DNA of 45,701 bases, taken from the NCBI GenBank assembly GCA_020025135.1, contig JAHHSQ010000009.1:1-45701 (forward strand). The letters are read 5' to 3'. Each line of letters begins with the position of its first letter. Position 1 is the first letter of the stretch. Below, piece by piece: positions 8,502 through 17,440 of the stretch. Under the pieces are notes generated by a model. That model did no database searches, was not told where the DNA came from, and saw nothing but the letters and a program-made list of their open reading frames with translations. The translations under genes and the position numbers were made by a program. The DNA comes from Pectinatus sp. (GTDB taxonomy: Bacteria; Bacillota; Negativicutes; Selenomonadales; Selenomonadaceae).

Positions 8502-9889
8502 TTATCCTTTCACTGCGCTCGCCAAGCCAACAGCGCGAGCAACTTTTATCTTACTTTTTATCGAACCCAAAAGACCGGTCTTTTTATCGCGCGCCATAGT
8601 CACTACGCTATCTGTATCGCGATGAGCAATGACTAAATAAGCGCCATCCCTACTGATACTGCATAAATAAATGTTCACAAAGAGACACTACTCTCTTTGC
8701 AGTTCCGAGGAACTTCTCGCCCTTTCGTGCGAGCACAGACTATATCTTCAGCTTCTCAATGAGAAGCGCCACTTGCTTCCACGCCTTTGCGTGTACTCCC
8801 TTGGGGATAGTCGTTGAACTTGCCTCTCTTCAAGGCTTAGCTGCTGGTTGTCCATTTTTCTTCCGTTAGGATTTAACCTTAGAGAATTCGATTAATTTTT
8901 TCTACTTTCGCCACTTTCACACTATCCTATTTCTCAAGAATATGTTGTAGTTTAACCGACTTTAGGAGTTTCCAGCAATTCAAGTGGATGACATTTGTCT
9001 CCATACAAATCACTCTATATGGTTACTATACTTTCTCTCAAGCAACTTGAGAAAAATACTCAATAAAATCGCGGGGATGTTTCCCACCACTGGGAACTTG
9101 TTGAATCTGTTTGGGAATACCATTTTCCACTTTAAATACTGTGATACAATCCGCACCACGCGTAGAAGTGTACAAAAACTGCTTGTCGGCAGATAAGCGA
9201 ATAGCCGCTGAAGCAAAGGGTTCATTTTCCTTTAAAGCATAAGGGAAAGAAATGGCCTGTTTATCGACGACATGCCATTTGGAAATTTGGTCATGGACAT
9301 AATAGTACAATTCACTACTCAATTCGCTCAACACATATAAATTGCCATTATTACCAGTTAGTTCACAATGGCGAGGTCCTGTGCCATAGGGATAAACAAA
9401 TTTACCAAATTCAGCATAATCCAAATGGGCTGAATAAACATTGACGCAATCTAATTTTAAACAGGGGACAAAAATAAAATCCTTCCAAAGCATTACCTGA
9501 TGGCAACCAGCCCCTTTTTGCACCGTTATCTGTTTAAAAAGGTAGAGGTGGTTATTCCGCAAACGATAAATGAGCACAATACCTTCATGATAGTTTGCCG
9601 TATAAATAAATTCACCACGGATAGCGACATAACAAGCAGTAACCTTTTCTAAAAAAATACTATCTAACTCTTGTCCCTCTAAATTGGCCAAGATAATGCC
9701 GGCTTTGCCATCTCGCTCTGCCGTATAAACTAATAGATTATTCTCTGCATCAACATCTAGACATTTAGCATTATGCGCTGAAGCCAATAATTTTCGCTCA
9801 GTCAAGCTTCCATCAGCCTGTAATTGACAGGTATATATCCCTGGCTCATCGTCTGAATCATAGGTTCCAACATAAATATTTTCTACCAA
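8502..9889 (-). CDS. 6-phosphogluconolactonase-like beta-propeller (lactonase family), interrupted by a group I intron
   Basis: Seven-bladed lactonase-family protein, expected to hydrolyse 6-phosphogluconolactone made by the adjacent zwf. Exon 1 is 9889-9063 and exon 2 is 8661-8502; joined they give 328 residues. Exon 1 ends in ...GGKHPRDF, and exon 2 supplies the missing last-blade segment ISRDGAYLVIAHRDTDSVV. With the splice site predicted from the guide pairing, the junction codon is AT|C (...PRDFISISRDG), one residue longer than most relatives. The alternative TT|C junction would match the family length exactly but pairs worse with the guide. TTG 9889 after GGAGGGGAG is the start; an upstream TTG falls inside the terminator hairpin of the preceding gene. 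Unspliced reading stops within 25 nt of the exon end. Confidence 0.88.
8662..9062 (-). ncRNA. Group I intron 2 (in the lactonase gene)
   Basis: 401 nt and ORF-less. Core strings on the minus strand: P (GAATTGCTGGAAACTCC, 8981-8965), Q (CAACCAGCAGCTAAGC), R (GTTCAACGACTATCCCC, 8819-8803) and S (AAGATATAGTCTGTGCT, 8748-8732). P4 pairs GCTGG with CCAGC and P7 pairs GACTAT with ATAGTC. The guide GTAA is at 9026-9023 against exon TTAT, next to a P2 hairpin (CCATATAGAG...TTTGTATGG). An extra strong hairpin (TTCTCAAG/CTTGAGAG) lies between the splice site and the guide. The intron ends in G. Confidence 0.92.
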
Positions 9890-9913
9890 AATACTATCTC
9901 CCCTCCAAGGGAT

Positions 9914-9950
9914 GATAAAAATATTCCCCAAACTTCACAGTCTGGGGAAT
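9914..9950 (-). terminator. Terminator downstream of the DUF1858 gene
   Basis: Minus-strand stem ATTCCCCA...TGGGGAAT with inner ACT/AGT pairs, followed by TATTTTTATC. It lies just after the DUF1858 stop and before the lactonase start. Confidence 0.7.
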
Positions 9951-9956
9951 TCAACC

Positions 9957-10154
9957 TTATTTTGCAATGGCTGCATTCAAATCATTCATTAATTCTTCAA
10001 CATCAATACCATGTGCTAAAGCACCTTGTTCAATATTTTCAAAATGAGCAGCTGCACAACCGATGCAACCCATACCAGCATTGGCAAAAACTTCCACTGT
10101 TTCTGGGTAGTTCTGGACAACTTCCATAATACTCATATCTTTGGTCAATAACAT
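9957..10154 (-). CDS. DUF1858 small Cys-containing protein
   Basis: 65 residues. It matches the DUF1858 fold, with an N-terminal TKDMSIMEVVQNYPETVEVF helix region and the central GMGCIGCAAA containing a CxxC pair, commonly linked to redox or hybrid-cluster partners. No reaction is assigned. ATG 10154 lies 7-8 nt after GGTAGGTG; a TTG two codons upstream is less likely. It is a monocistronic-looking unit with its own terminator. Confidence 0.85.
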   Translation of the reverse strand: MLLTKDMSIMEVVQNYPETVEVFANAGMGCIGCAAAHFENIEQGALAHGIDVEELMNDLNAAIAK

Positions 10155-10336
10155 ACTCAAACACCTACCATTCTCTATTTATTGTAAGGCAGAATCATCC
10201 TCCTTTAGAAGATTTATAATCTACCGTTTTCTCATTATATCACATTTATATGTTTTTTCTCTATAAGAAAAATATTTATCTACAAATTATTTTTCTCTTT
10301 TAAATGTTAAGCTCCAAACATCCCCAAAAGCTATCG

Positions 10337-11446
10337 CTAAAACATCAATTCCTTGCGATTATTATAGATATTTAAAAGAATACCTACTGCCACTATATTG
10401 GTAATCAAGGAGCTGACCCCATAACTGATAAAGGGCAGAGGAATTCCCGTTACCGGCATGATACCGATAGTCATGCCAACATTGACTAAGAGGTGAAAAG
10501 CCAACATGGAAACAATTCCAGAGGCCAAAAGCACCCCAAAATTATCGCTCGCCTCTCTGGCAATTTTTATTCCTCGCCAAAGAACAAAAAGAAAGACTAA
10601 GATAACTAATACCGCTCCGATAAAACCTAATTCTTCACCGATGACAGCAAAAATAAAGTCGGTATGATTTTCTGGCAAAAAGTTTAATTGGCTCTGGGTA
10701 CCGTGAAACAAGCCCTTGCCAAGCAACATACCGGAGCCAATCGCGATTTTAGATTGAATGATGTGATAACCGGAACCGAGAGGGTCGATATCCGGATTCC
10801 AGAAAACCATGATACGCATTTTCTGATAACCCTTGAGAAAATGCCAAAAAATAGGCAATAACATCGTCCCTATACCGGCGACAATACCAACAATTCGCAT
10901 ATTGATACCTGCCACAAAGACCATGCCACAAAAAATAGCGAGAAACACCAATGCCGTTCCTAAATCTGGTTGAACTAGGACGAGGGCAAACGGCACTAAG
11001 AGATACAGAGCTACCGGCAATACTTCCTTGAAGGTATTAAGTTTCCCCATACGCTCGTCTAAAATAGAGGCTAGAGCGATAATCATAATCAGTTTCGAAA
11101 ACTCTGATGGTTGAAAACTGATGGGTCCAATCTGTATCCACCGCTGTGCCCCCAATGCAGAATGCCCACCGATATCAACGGCGAGCAAGAGCAACAAATT
11201 GATGATGTAGAGTTTATTACCCCACCCCTCCAAGATGCGGTAATCAAATTTCATCAATATAAAGACCATAAAAAAGCCCAACAGGGCAAAAATACTCTGT
11301 CTCTGTACATACCAATACCGCTCTTCTCCAGGCGTATTGATATGCGTAGCACTGCCGATAATGACAATGCCCATGATAATTAAGAACAAAACCGCTACGA
11401 TGAGAGGTAAATCTATTCGCCGCAGCCAGCGCGCCTTTTTAAACAT
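10337..11446 (-). CDS. rodA: Rod-shape-determining SEDS glycosyltransferase
   Basis: 369 residues with about ten membrane segments, a SEDS peptidoglycan polymerase working with a class B PBP in cell elongation. The C-terminal family signature MPVTGIPLPFISYGVSS is present, as is the periplasmic-loop region around PENHTDFIFAVIGEELG that carries the conserved catalytic acid. ATG 11446 follows AAGGGG. A sigma-A-like promoter (11638-11666) lies about 190 nt upstream with a curious leader between. RodA and FtsW are paralogues; the length favours RodA. Confidence 0.93.
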   Translation of the reverse strand: MFKKARWLRRIDLPLIVAVLFLIIMGIVIIGSATHINTPGEERYWYVQRQSIFALLGFFMVFILMKFDYRILEGWGNKLYIINLLLLLAVDIGGHSALGAQRWIQIGPISFQPSEFSKLIMIIALASILDERMGKLNTFKEVLPVALYLLVPFALVLVQPDLGTALVFLAIFCGMVFVAGINMRIVGIVAGIGTMLLPIFWHFLKGYQKMRIMVFWNPDIDPLGSGYHIIQSKIAIGSGMLLGKGLFHGTQSQLNFLPENHTDFIFAVIGEELGFIGAVLVILVFLFVLWRGIKIAREASDNFGVLLASGIVSMLAFHLLVNVGMTIGIMPVTGIPLPFISYGVSSLITNIVAVGILLNIYNNRKELMF

Positions 11447-11637
11447 ATTATTTATAGGGTAATCCCCTTACCTGCCACTTAAACATGAACACTCTGCACT
11501 TAATTTTCATCATATAGTTAAAATTTTAAATGCTACTCATGCTGCAGAGGGAGCAGTCGCCCCACCTTTCTTGCCTATCTTTCGCTTGCCCAAAGCCCTC
11601 CGCCGTCTTTGGAACATCGATGTGTATTCTCATGGAA
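11447..11637 (-). other. rodA leader with a 35-codon open reading frame
   Basis: Between the predicted promoter and rodA, an ATG at about 11633 opens 35 codons containing ERWGDCSLCSM and ending TAA. It has no Shine-Dalgarno. The segment GGGGCGACTGCTCCC is GC-rich compared with its surroundings. It could be a leader peptide, a small repeat element or chance; I do not recognise it. No cobalamin-riboswitch core was seen despite the neighbouring cob genes. Confidence 0.3.
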
Positions 11638-11666
11638 ATTTTAATCTAAAATCACAAAACGAACAA
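11638..11666 (-). promoter_or_regulatory. Putative promoter of rodA
   Basis: Minus-strand TTGTTC (11666-11661), a 17-nt spacer and TAAAAT (11643-11638), in the gap after cobQ. Confidence 0.55.
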
Positions 11667-11705
11667 GACATTTCATTGTTACCGAACCAAAAAACAAAAA
11701 TAAAT

Positions 11706-13226
11706 TTATTCTTCTAAAATTTCCATTATCTTTTCCATATTTAAATGTTTTTTAACCATTTCAGCAAGACGATTTAGCTCTCGTTCATCTCGGCTAGCTT
11801 TACTTTCTGAACAACGCAAAGGAGTCCACCCTCGCAAATGCCGTAAGGCATTTAAAAACTGCCGCCGAAAAGCATCGTTGTCAAAAATGCCGTGTAGATA
11901 AGTTCCCAAAACTAGTCCATCGGCACTAATAGCACCATCTGGACGCTGGCAAACATTCCCATTTTCTCGCACAATGACAAATGGTGCTCCTTGCGATAGG
12001 CAACTAGTTTTACCAGCATGAATTTCATAACCCTGCACTTTTTGCTGAGGAAAAACCTGTCCTAAAAAGGAAAATTCCTGCACCTCTGCTTCTACTTGGG
12101 CTGCCAATTTTTCTGCCTGAAAATCTGTTTTTTGTGGCAAAAACCCCAATCCATCTATTTCTGGACAATCGCTTTCAAATCCAACACGGTCTATAATGCG
12201 CTCTCCCAAGAGTTGATAACCACCACAGATGCCGACAAATGGTTTTCCTTTTGCAAGCAGTTGGTTAAATTTCTTGTCTAATCCCCGCTCGCGCAAATAA
12301 AACCTATCGCCGATAGTATTTTTACTGCCGGGCAAGATGATAACATCGGCTTTCTCCCAGGCAAAACCGTCCTCTGCATAGACCAACTCTACATCATTTT
12401 CATATTCTAAGGCATCAAAATCGGTAAAATTAGCCATATGGGGAAGACGAACTACGGCGATTAACAGTTTGTCAACAGCACTACTCGTACTTTTTTTCTT
12501 AGCTATCGCTACGGAATCTTCCTCATCAATTTGTAAATTTTCAAGATAAGGGATAACCCCTAGCACTGGTTTATGCGTTTTCGCCTCCAAAAAATCTATC
12601 GCTGGTTGAAAGAGAGAAACATCACCGCGAAATTTATTGATAACTATCCCCTTTACCAGCTCTCTATCTGCCAAAGACAGCAATTCTAAAGTGCCAACTA
12701 TCGCTGCCAACGCTCCACCCCTGTCTATATCTGCTACCAAGATTACTGGAGCTTGCAAATGTCTAGCCACACGCATATTAACAATATCGTGGGCCTGCAA
12801 ATTGACTTCCGCTGGACTGCCTGCTCCCTCTAAAATCAACAATTGATATTCCGCACTCAATTTAGAAAGAGCCTTTTTTACCTCTAAGAAGGCCTTCTCG
12901 CAATAATGCAAATGATAATCACGAGCACTCATATTGCCAACAGCTCTACCAGCAAGAATAACCTGAGAACGAGCATTGCCAAGTGGCTTTAGAAGCACTG
13001 GATTCATCTCCACAATCGGCTTTAGTCCTGCTGCCTTAGCCTGAAAAACCTGTGCCCTTCCCATCTCTAAACCATCGGCTGTGATATAGGAATTTAAGGC
13101 CATATTCTGCGCTTTAAAAGGGGCCACTTGCCAACCAGCTTGCATAAAAATACGGCACAGTGCTGCCGTAAGAATACTTTTACCGACGTCTGAGGCCGTG
13201 CCTTGTAACATTAAGTATTTACTCAT
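11706..13226 (-). CDS. cobQ: Cobyric acid synthase
   Basis: Amidates the b, d, e and g carboxylates of adenosylcobyrinate a,c-diamide using glutamine and ATP. The N-terminal P-loop-like domain has GTASDVGKSILTAALCR; the C-terminal class I glutamine amidotransferase domain has the nucleophile in FVGICGGYQLLG (Cys near 338) and the His in LGTYLHGIFDND. 506 residues is the normal length. The start overlaps the cobB end by 8 nt. It is the last gene of gyrB-cbiC-cobB-cobQ. Confidence 0.97.
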   Translation of the reverse strand: MSKYLMLQGTASDVGKSILTAALCRIFMQAGWQVAPFKAQNMALNSYITADGLEMGRAQVFQAKAAGLKPIVEMNPVLLKPLGNARSQVILAGRAVGNMSARDYHLHYCEKAFLEVKKALSKLSAEYQLLILEGAGSPAEVNLQAHDIVNMRVARHLQAPVILVADIDRGGALAAIVGTLELLSLADRELVKGIVINKFRGDVSLFQPAIDFLEAKTHKPVLGVIPYLENLQIDEEDSVAIAKKKSTSSAVDKLLIAVVRLPHMANFTDFDALEYENDVELVYAEDGFAWEKADVIILPGSKNTIGDRFYLRERGLDKKFNQLLAKGKPFVGICGGYQLLGERIIDRVGFESDCPEIDGLGFLPQKTDFQAEKLAAQVEAEVQEFSFLGQVFPQQKVQGYEIHAGKTSCLSQGAPFVIVRENGNVCQRPDGAISADGLVLGTYLHGIFDNDAFRRQFLNALRHLRGWTPLRCSESKASRDERELNRLAEMVKKHLNMEKIMEILEE

Positions 13227-14607
13227 TTTTCCGCCCCATCGCCCTCTCTTCTATATTTTTTAGAAAATACGTCACCAGTTCTAGCATGCCAGAAAAATGC
13301 ACGTGTAAATACGAGGCAAAAATATTTTCACTCCGATAACCAGCTAAATATTTTTTTCCTAAACGCATACTTTCACATTCATAGGCGGGAGGATAATCTA
13401 TCAATTTTTCCATCACCGAAAAATGAAATTCATGGGCATGCACCTTAGCACCGCGCGGGCCCAGGAGACAATCGGCTGCCAACCTACCTAAGACATAACC
13501 AACGCGTTGCAATTTTTCTTTCATCACCGCCCGTGCGGGTATCAAACCGACCATGGGAAAAGAACGACCCGAAAAATCGATTAATTCACGGCTTAAATAC
13601 ATGTATCCGCCACATTCAGCATAGATAATTCCCCCAATAGCGGCAAAATCACATAAAGCCTGTCGCATTTTTTCATTAGCCGACAATTTTTCAGCAAACA
13701 TTTCTGGAAAACCACCGCCCAAGATAACGGCCTGACAGTCCATCGGTAAAGCTGTATCACGCAAAGGACTAAAAAAAACCAGCCGAATACCGCGCGACTT
13801 TAAACTCTGTAAGGCCGCCGAATAGTAAAAAGAAAAAGCCTCATCACGAGCAATGGCGATGGTCAATTCTCGTGGCAAGGGCATAGATGAAACTGTCTTT
13901 TCTTTAGTAAAGGATAGTGGACAAGCCCGCATAGCAACTTGCCAAAGACCTTTGATATCCAGTTGTTCGGAAATAGTAGTAGCTAAATCCAAGAGGGAAA
14001 TTTCTACTTTGCCTAGCTCGCTGGTCGGCACTAAGCCCAAATGACGTTCTGGAAGGTGTAAATTAGCGTTGCGCCTAATTACTCCTAAGACTGGTATATT
14101 TAATTTCTCGAGAGCATTTTTTATCATCACTTCGTGGTTGTCAGAGGCGATATTATTTAAAATGACCCCTGCAAAAGATACTGCGGGGTCATATTTTTGA
14201 AAGCCAAGGGCAAGTGCAGCTGCGCTCTCACCCATAGCGGCACAATTAATAATCAAAACAACTGGCACGACCAAAAGTTTGGCAATATCTGCCGTGGAGC
14301 TAATACCGTTTTTTCCACCATCATACAAACCCATTACCCCTTCAATCAGAGCAATATCCGTGACAGCAGTCTGACAAAAGAAATTATACAACCTATCTTT
14401 CGGCACCAACCAACTGTCCAAATTATGACTCGGCCGGTTAGTTAGCCAAGCATGGTGGCCTGGGTCAATATAATCCGGTCCAACCTTGTAAGTCTGAACA
14501 TTTAATCCCAACTTCTGAAAACCGCGAATCAAACCCAACATGACAACAGTTTTACCAGAATTACTAGCTGGAGCGGCTAATAACAACCTCGGCATATTTT
14601 TTCTCAT
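13219..14607 (-). CDS. cobB: Cobyrinate a,c-diamide synthase
   Basis: Also called CbiA. Amidates the a and c carboxylates of cobyrinate. The ATP-binding segment APASNSGKTVVMLGL is at the N-terminus, GVMGLYDGG follows, the amidotransferase nucleophile is in GIIYAECGGYMYLS and the His in SYLHVHFSG. 462 residues is typical. ATG 14607 directly follows the cbiC stop. In an anaerobic host the substrate is cobyrinate already holding cobalt, consistent with the cbiD/E/T genes elsewhere in the window. Confidence 0.97.
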   Translation of the reverse strand: MRKNMPRLLLAAPASNSGKTVVMLGLIRGFQKLGLNVQTYKVGPDYIDPGHHAWLTNRPSHNLDSWLVPKDRLYNFFCQTAVTDIALIEGVMGLYDGGKNGISSTADIAKLLVVPVVLIINCAAMGESAAALALGFQKYDPAVSFAGVILNNIASDNHEVMIKNALEKLNIPVLGVIRRNANLHLPERHLGLVPTSELGKVEISLLDLATTISEQLDIKGLWQVAMRACPLSFTKEKTVSSMPLPRELTIAIARDEAFSFYYSAALQSLKSRGIRLVFFSPLRDTALPMDCQAVILGGGFPEMFAEKLSANEKMRQALCDFAAIGGIIYAECGGYMYLSRELIDFSGRSFPMVGLIPARAVMKEKLQRVGYVLGRLAADCLLGPRGAKVHAHEFHFSVMEKLIDYPPAYECESMRLGKKYLAGYRSENIFASYLHVHFSGMLELVTYFLKNIEERAMGRKNE

Positions 14608-14609
14608 CT

Positions 14610-15245
14610 TTACTCCACCTTCAGCTCTGCTATGCTGTACAAGATGGCATTTACAGCAGCTGCTGCAATCGAACTACCACCCTTCGTTCCCAATACAGTT
14701 ACATAAGGCAAATCAGTTTCAAAAAGTTCCTGTTTCGCTTCTGCTGCTCCGACGAAACCGACTGGTGTACCTATAATGCCAGCCGGAGTAATTTTCTGCT
14801 CTTTACACATTTCCATAACGGCAAAAAGGGCTGTTGGCGCATTACCAATGGCGATTATCGAACCATTTAAAGACTTACCAAAAGAATACATAGCCTCCAT
14901 GGAGCGCGTAGTACCGTGTGCTTTAGCACGCTGAAAAATCAATGGTTCAGCGATATGGCAAAAAACCTCGCCCCCCAACTTTTTAAGACGGCGTTTATTA
15001 ATGCCGGTACGCACCATTTCCACATCGGTATAAACTGAGCATCCGGCCTTTAGAGCCAACTGCATTTTAGAAACAGCTCCGCTGGCAAAACGAATATGCG
15101 GAGCATACTCAACATCACCGGAGGCGTGAATCATGCGCGAAGCGACCTTTTTTTCATCCACACTCCATGGATAAGCGGCCAAATAAGGAGCAATGATATC
15201 CATGCTCTTACTTTCTATTTTCTGCGGCTCTTTAATAAATGTCAT
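14610..15245 (-). CDS. cbiC: Cobalt-precorrin-8 methylmutase
   Basis: Also called CobH. Moves the C-11 methyl group to C-12, giving cobyrinate. The catalytic His lies in RMIHASGD near residue 43. Further conserved segments are VYTDVEMVRTGI and the glycine-rich IGTPVGFVGAAEAK. 211 residues is the family length. It begins two bases after the gyrB stop, so transcription from gyrB is likely, an unusual coupling of topology and cobalamin genes. Confidence 0.96.
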   Translation of the reverse strand: MTFIKEPQKIESKSMDIIAPYLAAYPWSVDEKKVASRMIHASGDVEYAPHIRFASGAVSKMQLALKAGCSVYTDVEMVRTGINKRRLKKLGGEVFCHIAEPLIFQRAKAHGTTRSMEAMYSFGKSLNGSIIAIGNAPTALFAVMEMCKEQKITPAGIIGTPVGFVGAAEAKQELFETDLPYVTVLGTKGGSSIAAAAVNAILYSIAELKVE

Positions 15246-15246
15246 T

Positions 15247-17247
15247 TTATATATCCAAATTACGAACTAATCCGGCGTGGTCCTCAATAAACTTGCGCCG
15301 TGGTTCGACCTTGTCTCCCATTAAAATTGAAAAGATACTATCCGCTTCCTCAGCTTCTTCTATTTCCACTTTTAAAACGGTGCGAGCCTTCGGGTCCATG
15401 GTAGTTTCCCAAAGCTGTTCTGGATTCATTTCCCCAAGACCTTTGTATCTCTGCACACTGATACCAGTTCGACCAATTTCATCTAGTTTAGCTGTCAATT
15501 CTTCATCGCTATAAGTGTACCAATGTTTATTCTTCTTTTTGATGAGATAAAGTGGCGGTTGAGCGATAAAGACACGCCCATTTTCAATAAGCGGTTTCAT
15601 ATACCGGTAAAAGAAGGTGAGCAATAGTGTTCTGATGTGTGCGCCATCGACATCGGCATCTGTCATGATGATGATTTTGCCATAACGACTCTTCGACAAG
15701 TCGAAATCTTCGCCGATACCACTGCCAAAAGCTGTTATCATAGTCCTAATTTCTTCGTTGTTGAAAATCTTATCCAAACGAGCCTTTTCCACATTCAAGA
15801 TTTTACCACGCAAGGGCAAAATGGCTTGGAAGCGACGGTCGCGACCTTGTTTAGCAGAACCACCCGCACTATCGCCTTCGACGAGATATATTTCTGTCTG
15901 CATAGGGTCCTTGACGGAACAATCCGCTAATTTACCTGGTAAAGAACTGATTTCCAGTGCATTTTTGCGACGCGTCAAATCACGCGCACGCCGAGCTGCC
16001 TCTCTCGCCCGAGAAGCGGTAAGCCCTTTTTCAATTATCTTCTTTGTCACAGCTGGATTTTCTTCAAAGAATTCATCTAACCCTTCCGTAACTATCGAAT
16101 CCACAATGCCACGCACTTCTGAATTGCCCAATTTAGTCTTGGTCTGCCCTTCAAACTGAGGCTCTTTTACCTTCAGATTAATGACACAAGTGACCCCTTC
16201 GCGAACATCTTCCCCGCTCAACGAGGCATTATTATCCTTCAACATTCCCAAGCGACGCGCAAAGTCATTGACGGCACGTGTTAAGGCGCTTTTAAAGCCA
16301 GCTAAATGCGTTCCGCCCTCTTCGGTGTGAATATTGTTAACATAGCCATAGATACTCTCTGTATAACTGGTGGTGTACTGCAAGGCAATTTCTACTATTG
16401 TAGCGTCTTTTTCACCATGGAAATATATTGGCTCTTCGTTGATAATGTCCTTATTGCGATTTAAATACCTGACGTAAGAGCTAATCCCACCTTCATCAAA
16501 AAATACTTCTTCTACAGGCGTTTCCGGTCTTTTATCGATGAGGGTGATATGGATGCCTCGGTTCAAATAAGCTAACTCCCGCAGGCGACGCTTCAAAATG
16601 TCAAATTCAAAAATTGTAGTGGTAAAAATTGTCGCATCCGGTTTAAAATGTACCGTTGTACCAGTTTCTGTAGTTGTACCAATTTCATGTAACGAAGAAA
16701 CAGTCACTCCACGCTGAAAAGCGATACTGTAAATCTTACCAGAACGGCGTACCTCTACTTCCATGCTGTCGCTGAGGGCGTTGACGACAGAAACACCAAC
16801 GCCGTGCAAACCACCAGACACCTTGTAGCCATCCCCACCAAATTTACCGCCGGCATGCAAAACAGTCAAAACGACTTCCACCGCTGGTTTACCGCTATCG
16901 TGCATATCTACTGGTATACCACGTCCGTTATCAACTACAGTGATGCTCTCATCCTTTTCAATAATGACTTCAATATGCGTACAATAACCGGCTAATGCTT
17001 CATCGATACTATTATCAACAACTTCTGAAACAAGGTGATGTAAACCATGGATGGATTGGTCACCGATATACATCCCTGGTCTCTTTCTAACTGCTTCTAA
17101 GCCCTCTAAGACTTGAATTTGTTTAGCATTATATTTATTCTTAACAACAGTAGTTTCATTGCCCATCGCTTCATGGGTAATTTTTACTTCCTCTTGTTTT
17201 ATATCTTCATTCCAAGTAACGTCCTGTTCTTTTTCCGAAAAATTCAT
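15247..17247 (-). CDS. gyrB: DNA gyrase subunit B
   Basis: ATPase subunit of gyrase. GHKL motifs: EVVDNSIDEA, VVDNGRGIPVD and GGLHGVGVSVVNALS. The TOPRIM domain has EGDSAGGSAKQGRDR and TDADVDGAHIRTLLL; the C-terminus has QRYKGLGEMN. 666 residues with a 40-residue N-terminal extension before NKYNAKQIQVLEGLEAVR; an internal ATG (MGNETTVV) could also start it. ParE is the alternative, but the RDRRFQAILPLRGKILNVEKA segment favours GyrB. It is separated from recF/gyrA and instead followed by cob genes. Confidence 0.96.
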   Translation of the reverse strand: MNFSEKEQDVTWNEDIKQEEVKITHEAMGNETTVVKNKYNAKQIQVLEGLEAVRKRPGMYIGDQSIHGLHHLVSEVVDNSIDEALAGYCTHIEVIIEKDESITVVDNGRGIPVDMHDSGKPAVEVVLTVLHAGGKFGGDGYKVSGGLHGVGVSVVNALSDSMEVEVRRSGKIYSIAFQRGVTVSSLHEIGTTTETGTTVHFKPDATIFTTTIFEFDILKRRLRELAYLNRGIHITLIDKRPETPVEEVFFDEGGISSYVRYLNRNKDIINEEPIYFHGEKDATIVEIALQYTTSYTESIYGYVNNIHTEEGGTHLAGFKSALTRAVNDFARRLGMLKDNNASLSGEDVREGVTCVINLKVKEPQFEGQTKTKLGNSEVRGIVDSIVTEGLDEFFEENPAVTKKIIEKGLTASRAREAARRARDLTRRKNALEISSLPGKLADCSVKDPMQTEIYLVEGDSAGGSAKQGRDRRFQAILPLRGKILNVEKARLDKIFNNEEIRTMITAFGSGIGEDFDLSKSRYGKIIIMTDADVDGAHIRTLLLTFFYRYMKPLIENGRVFIAQPPLYLIKKKNKHWYTYSDEELTAKLDEIGRTGISVQRYKGLGEMNPEQLWETTMDPKARTVLKVEIEEAEEADSIFSILMGDKVEPRRKFIEDHAGLVRNLDI

Positions 17248-17440
17248 ATAAACTGGCGCAAAGATGTTCGTTCTTAAAAACGCCTCTCCACATCCTTTCT
17301 TAAATTATCACCCCGTGGCAACGGCCCTTCTGGGTGGGTGAATATCACAATGGCGACAGTAATGCCAATTCTAATACTATGGTATTTATTTTACCATTTT
17401 TTACCCCTTTTAGCAATTTGACAACGCTGGAGAAATGCTG

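Noticed and set aside
9890..9931. Longer lactonase N-terminus from a TTG at 9931
   Set aside because: This start lies inside the terminator hairpin of the preceding gene and has no ribosome site; TTG 9889 follows GGAGGGGAG.
11447..11705. Cobalamin riboswitch near cobQ
   Set aside because: It lies downstream of cobQ and lacks GCCACTG and the other core strings.
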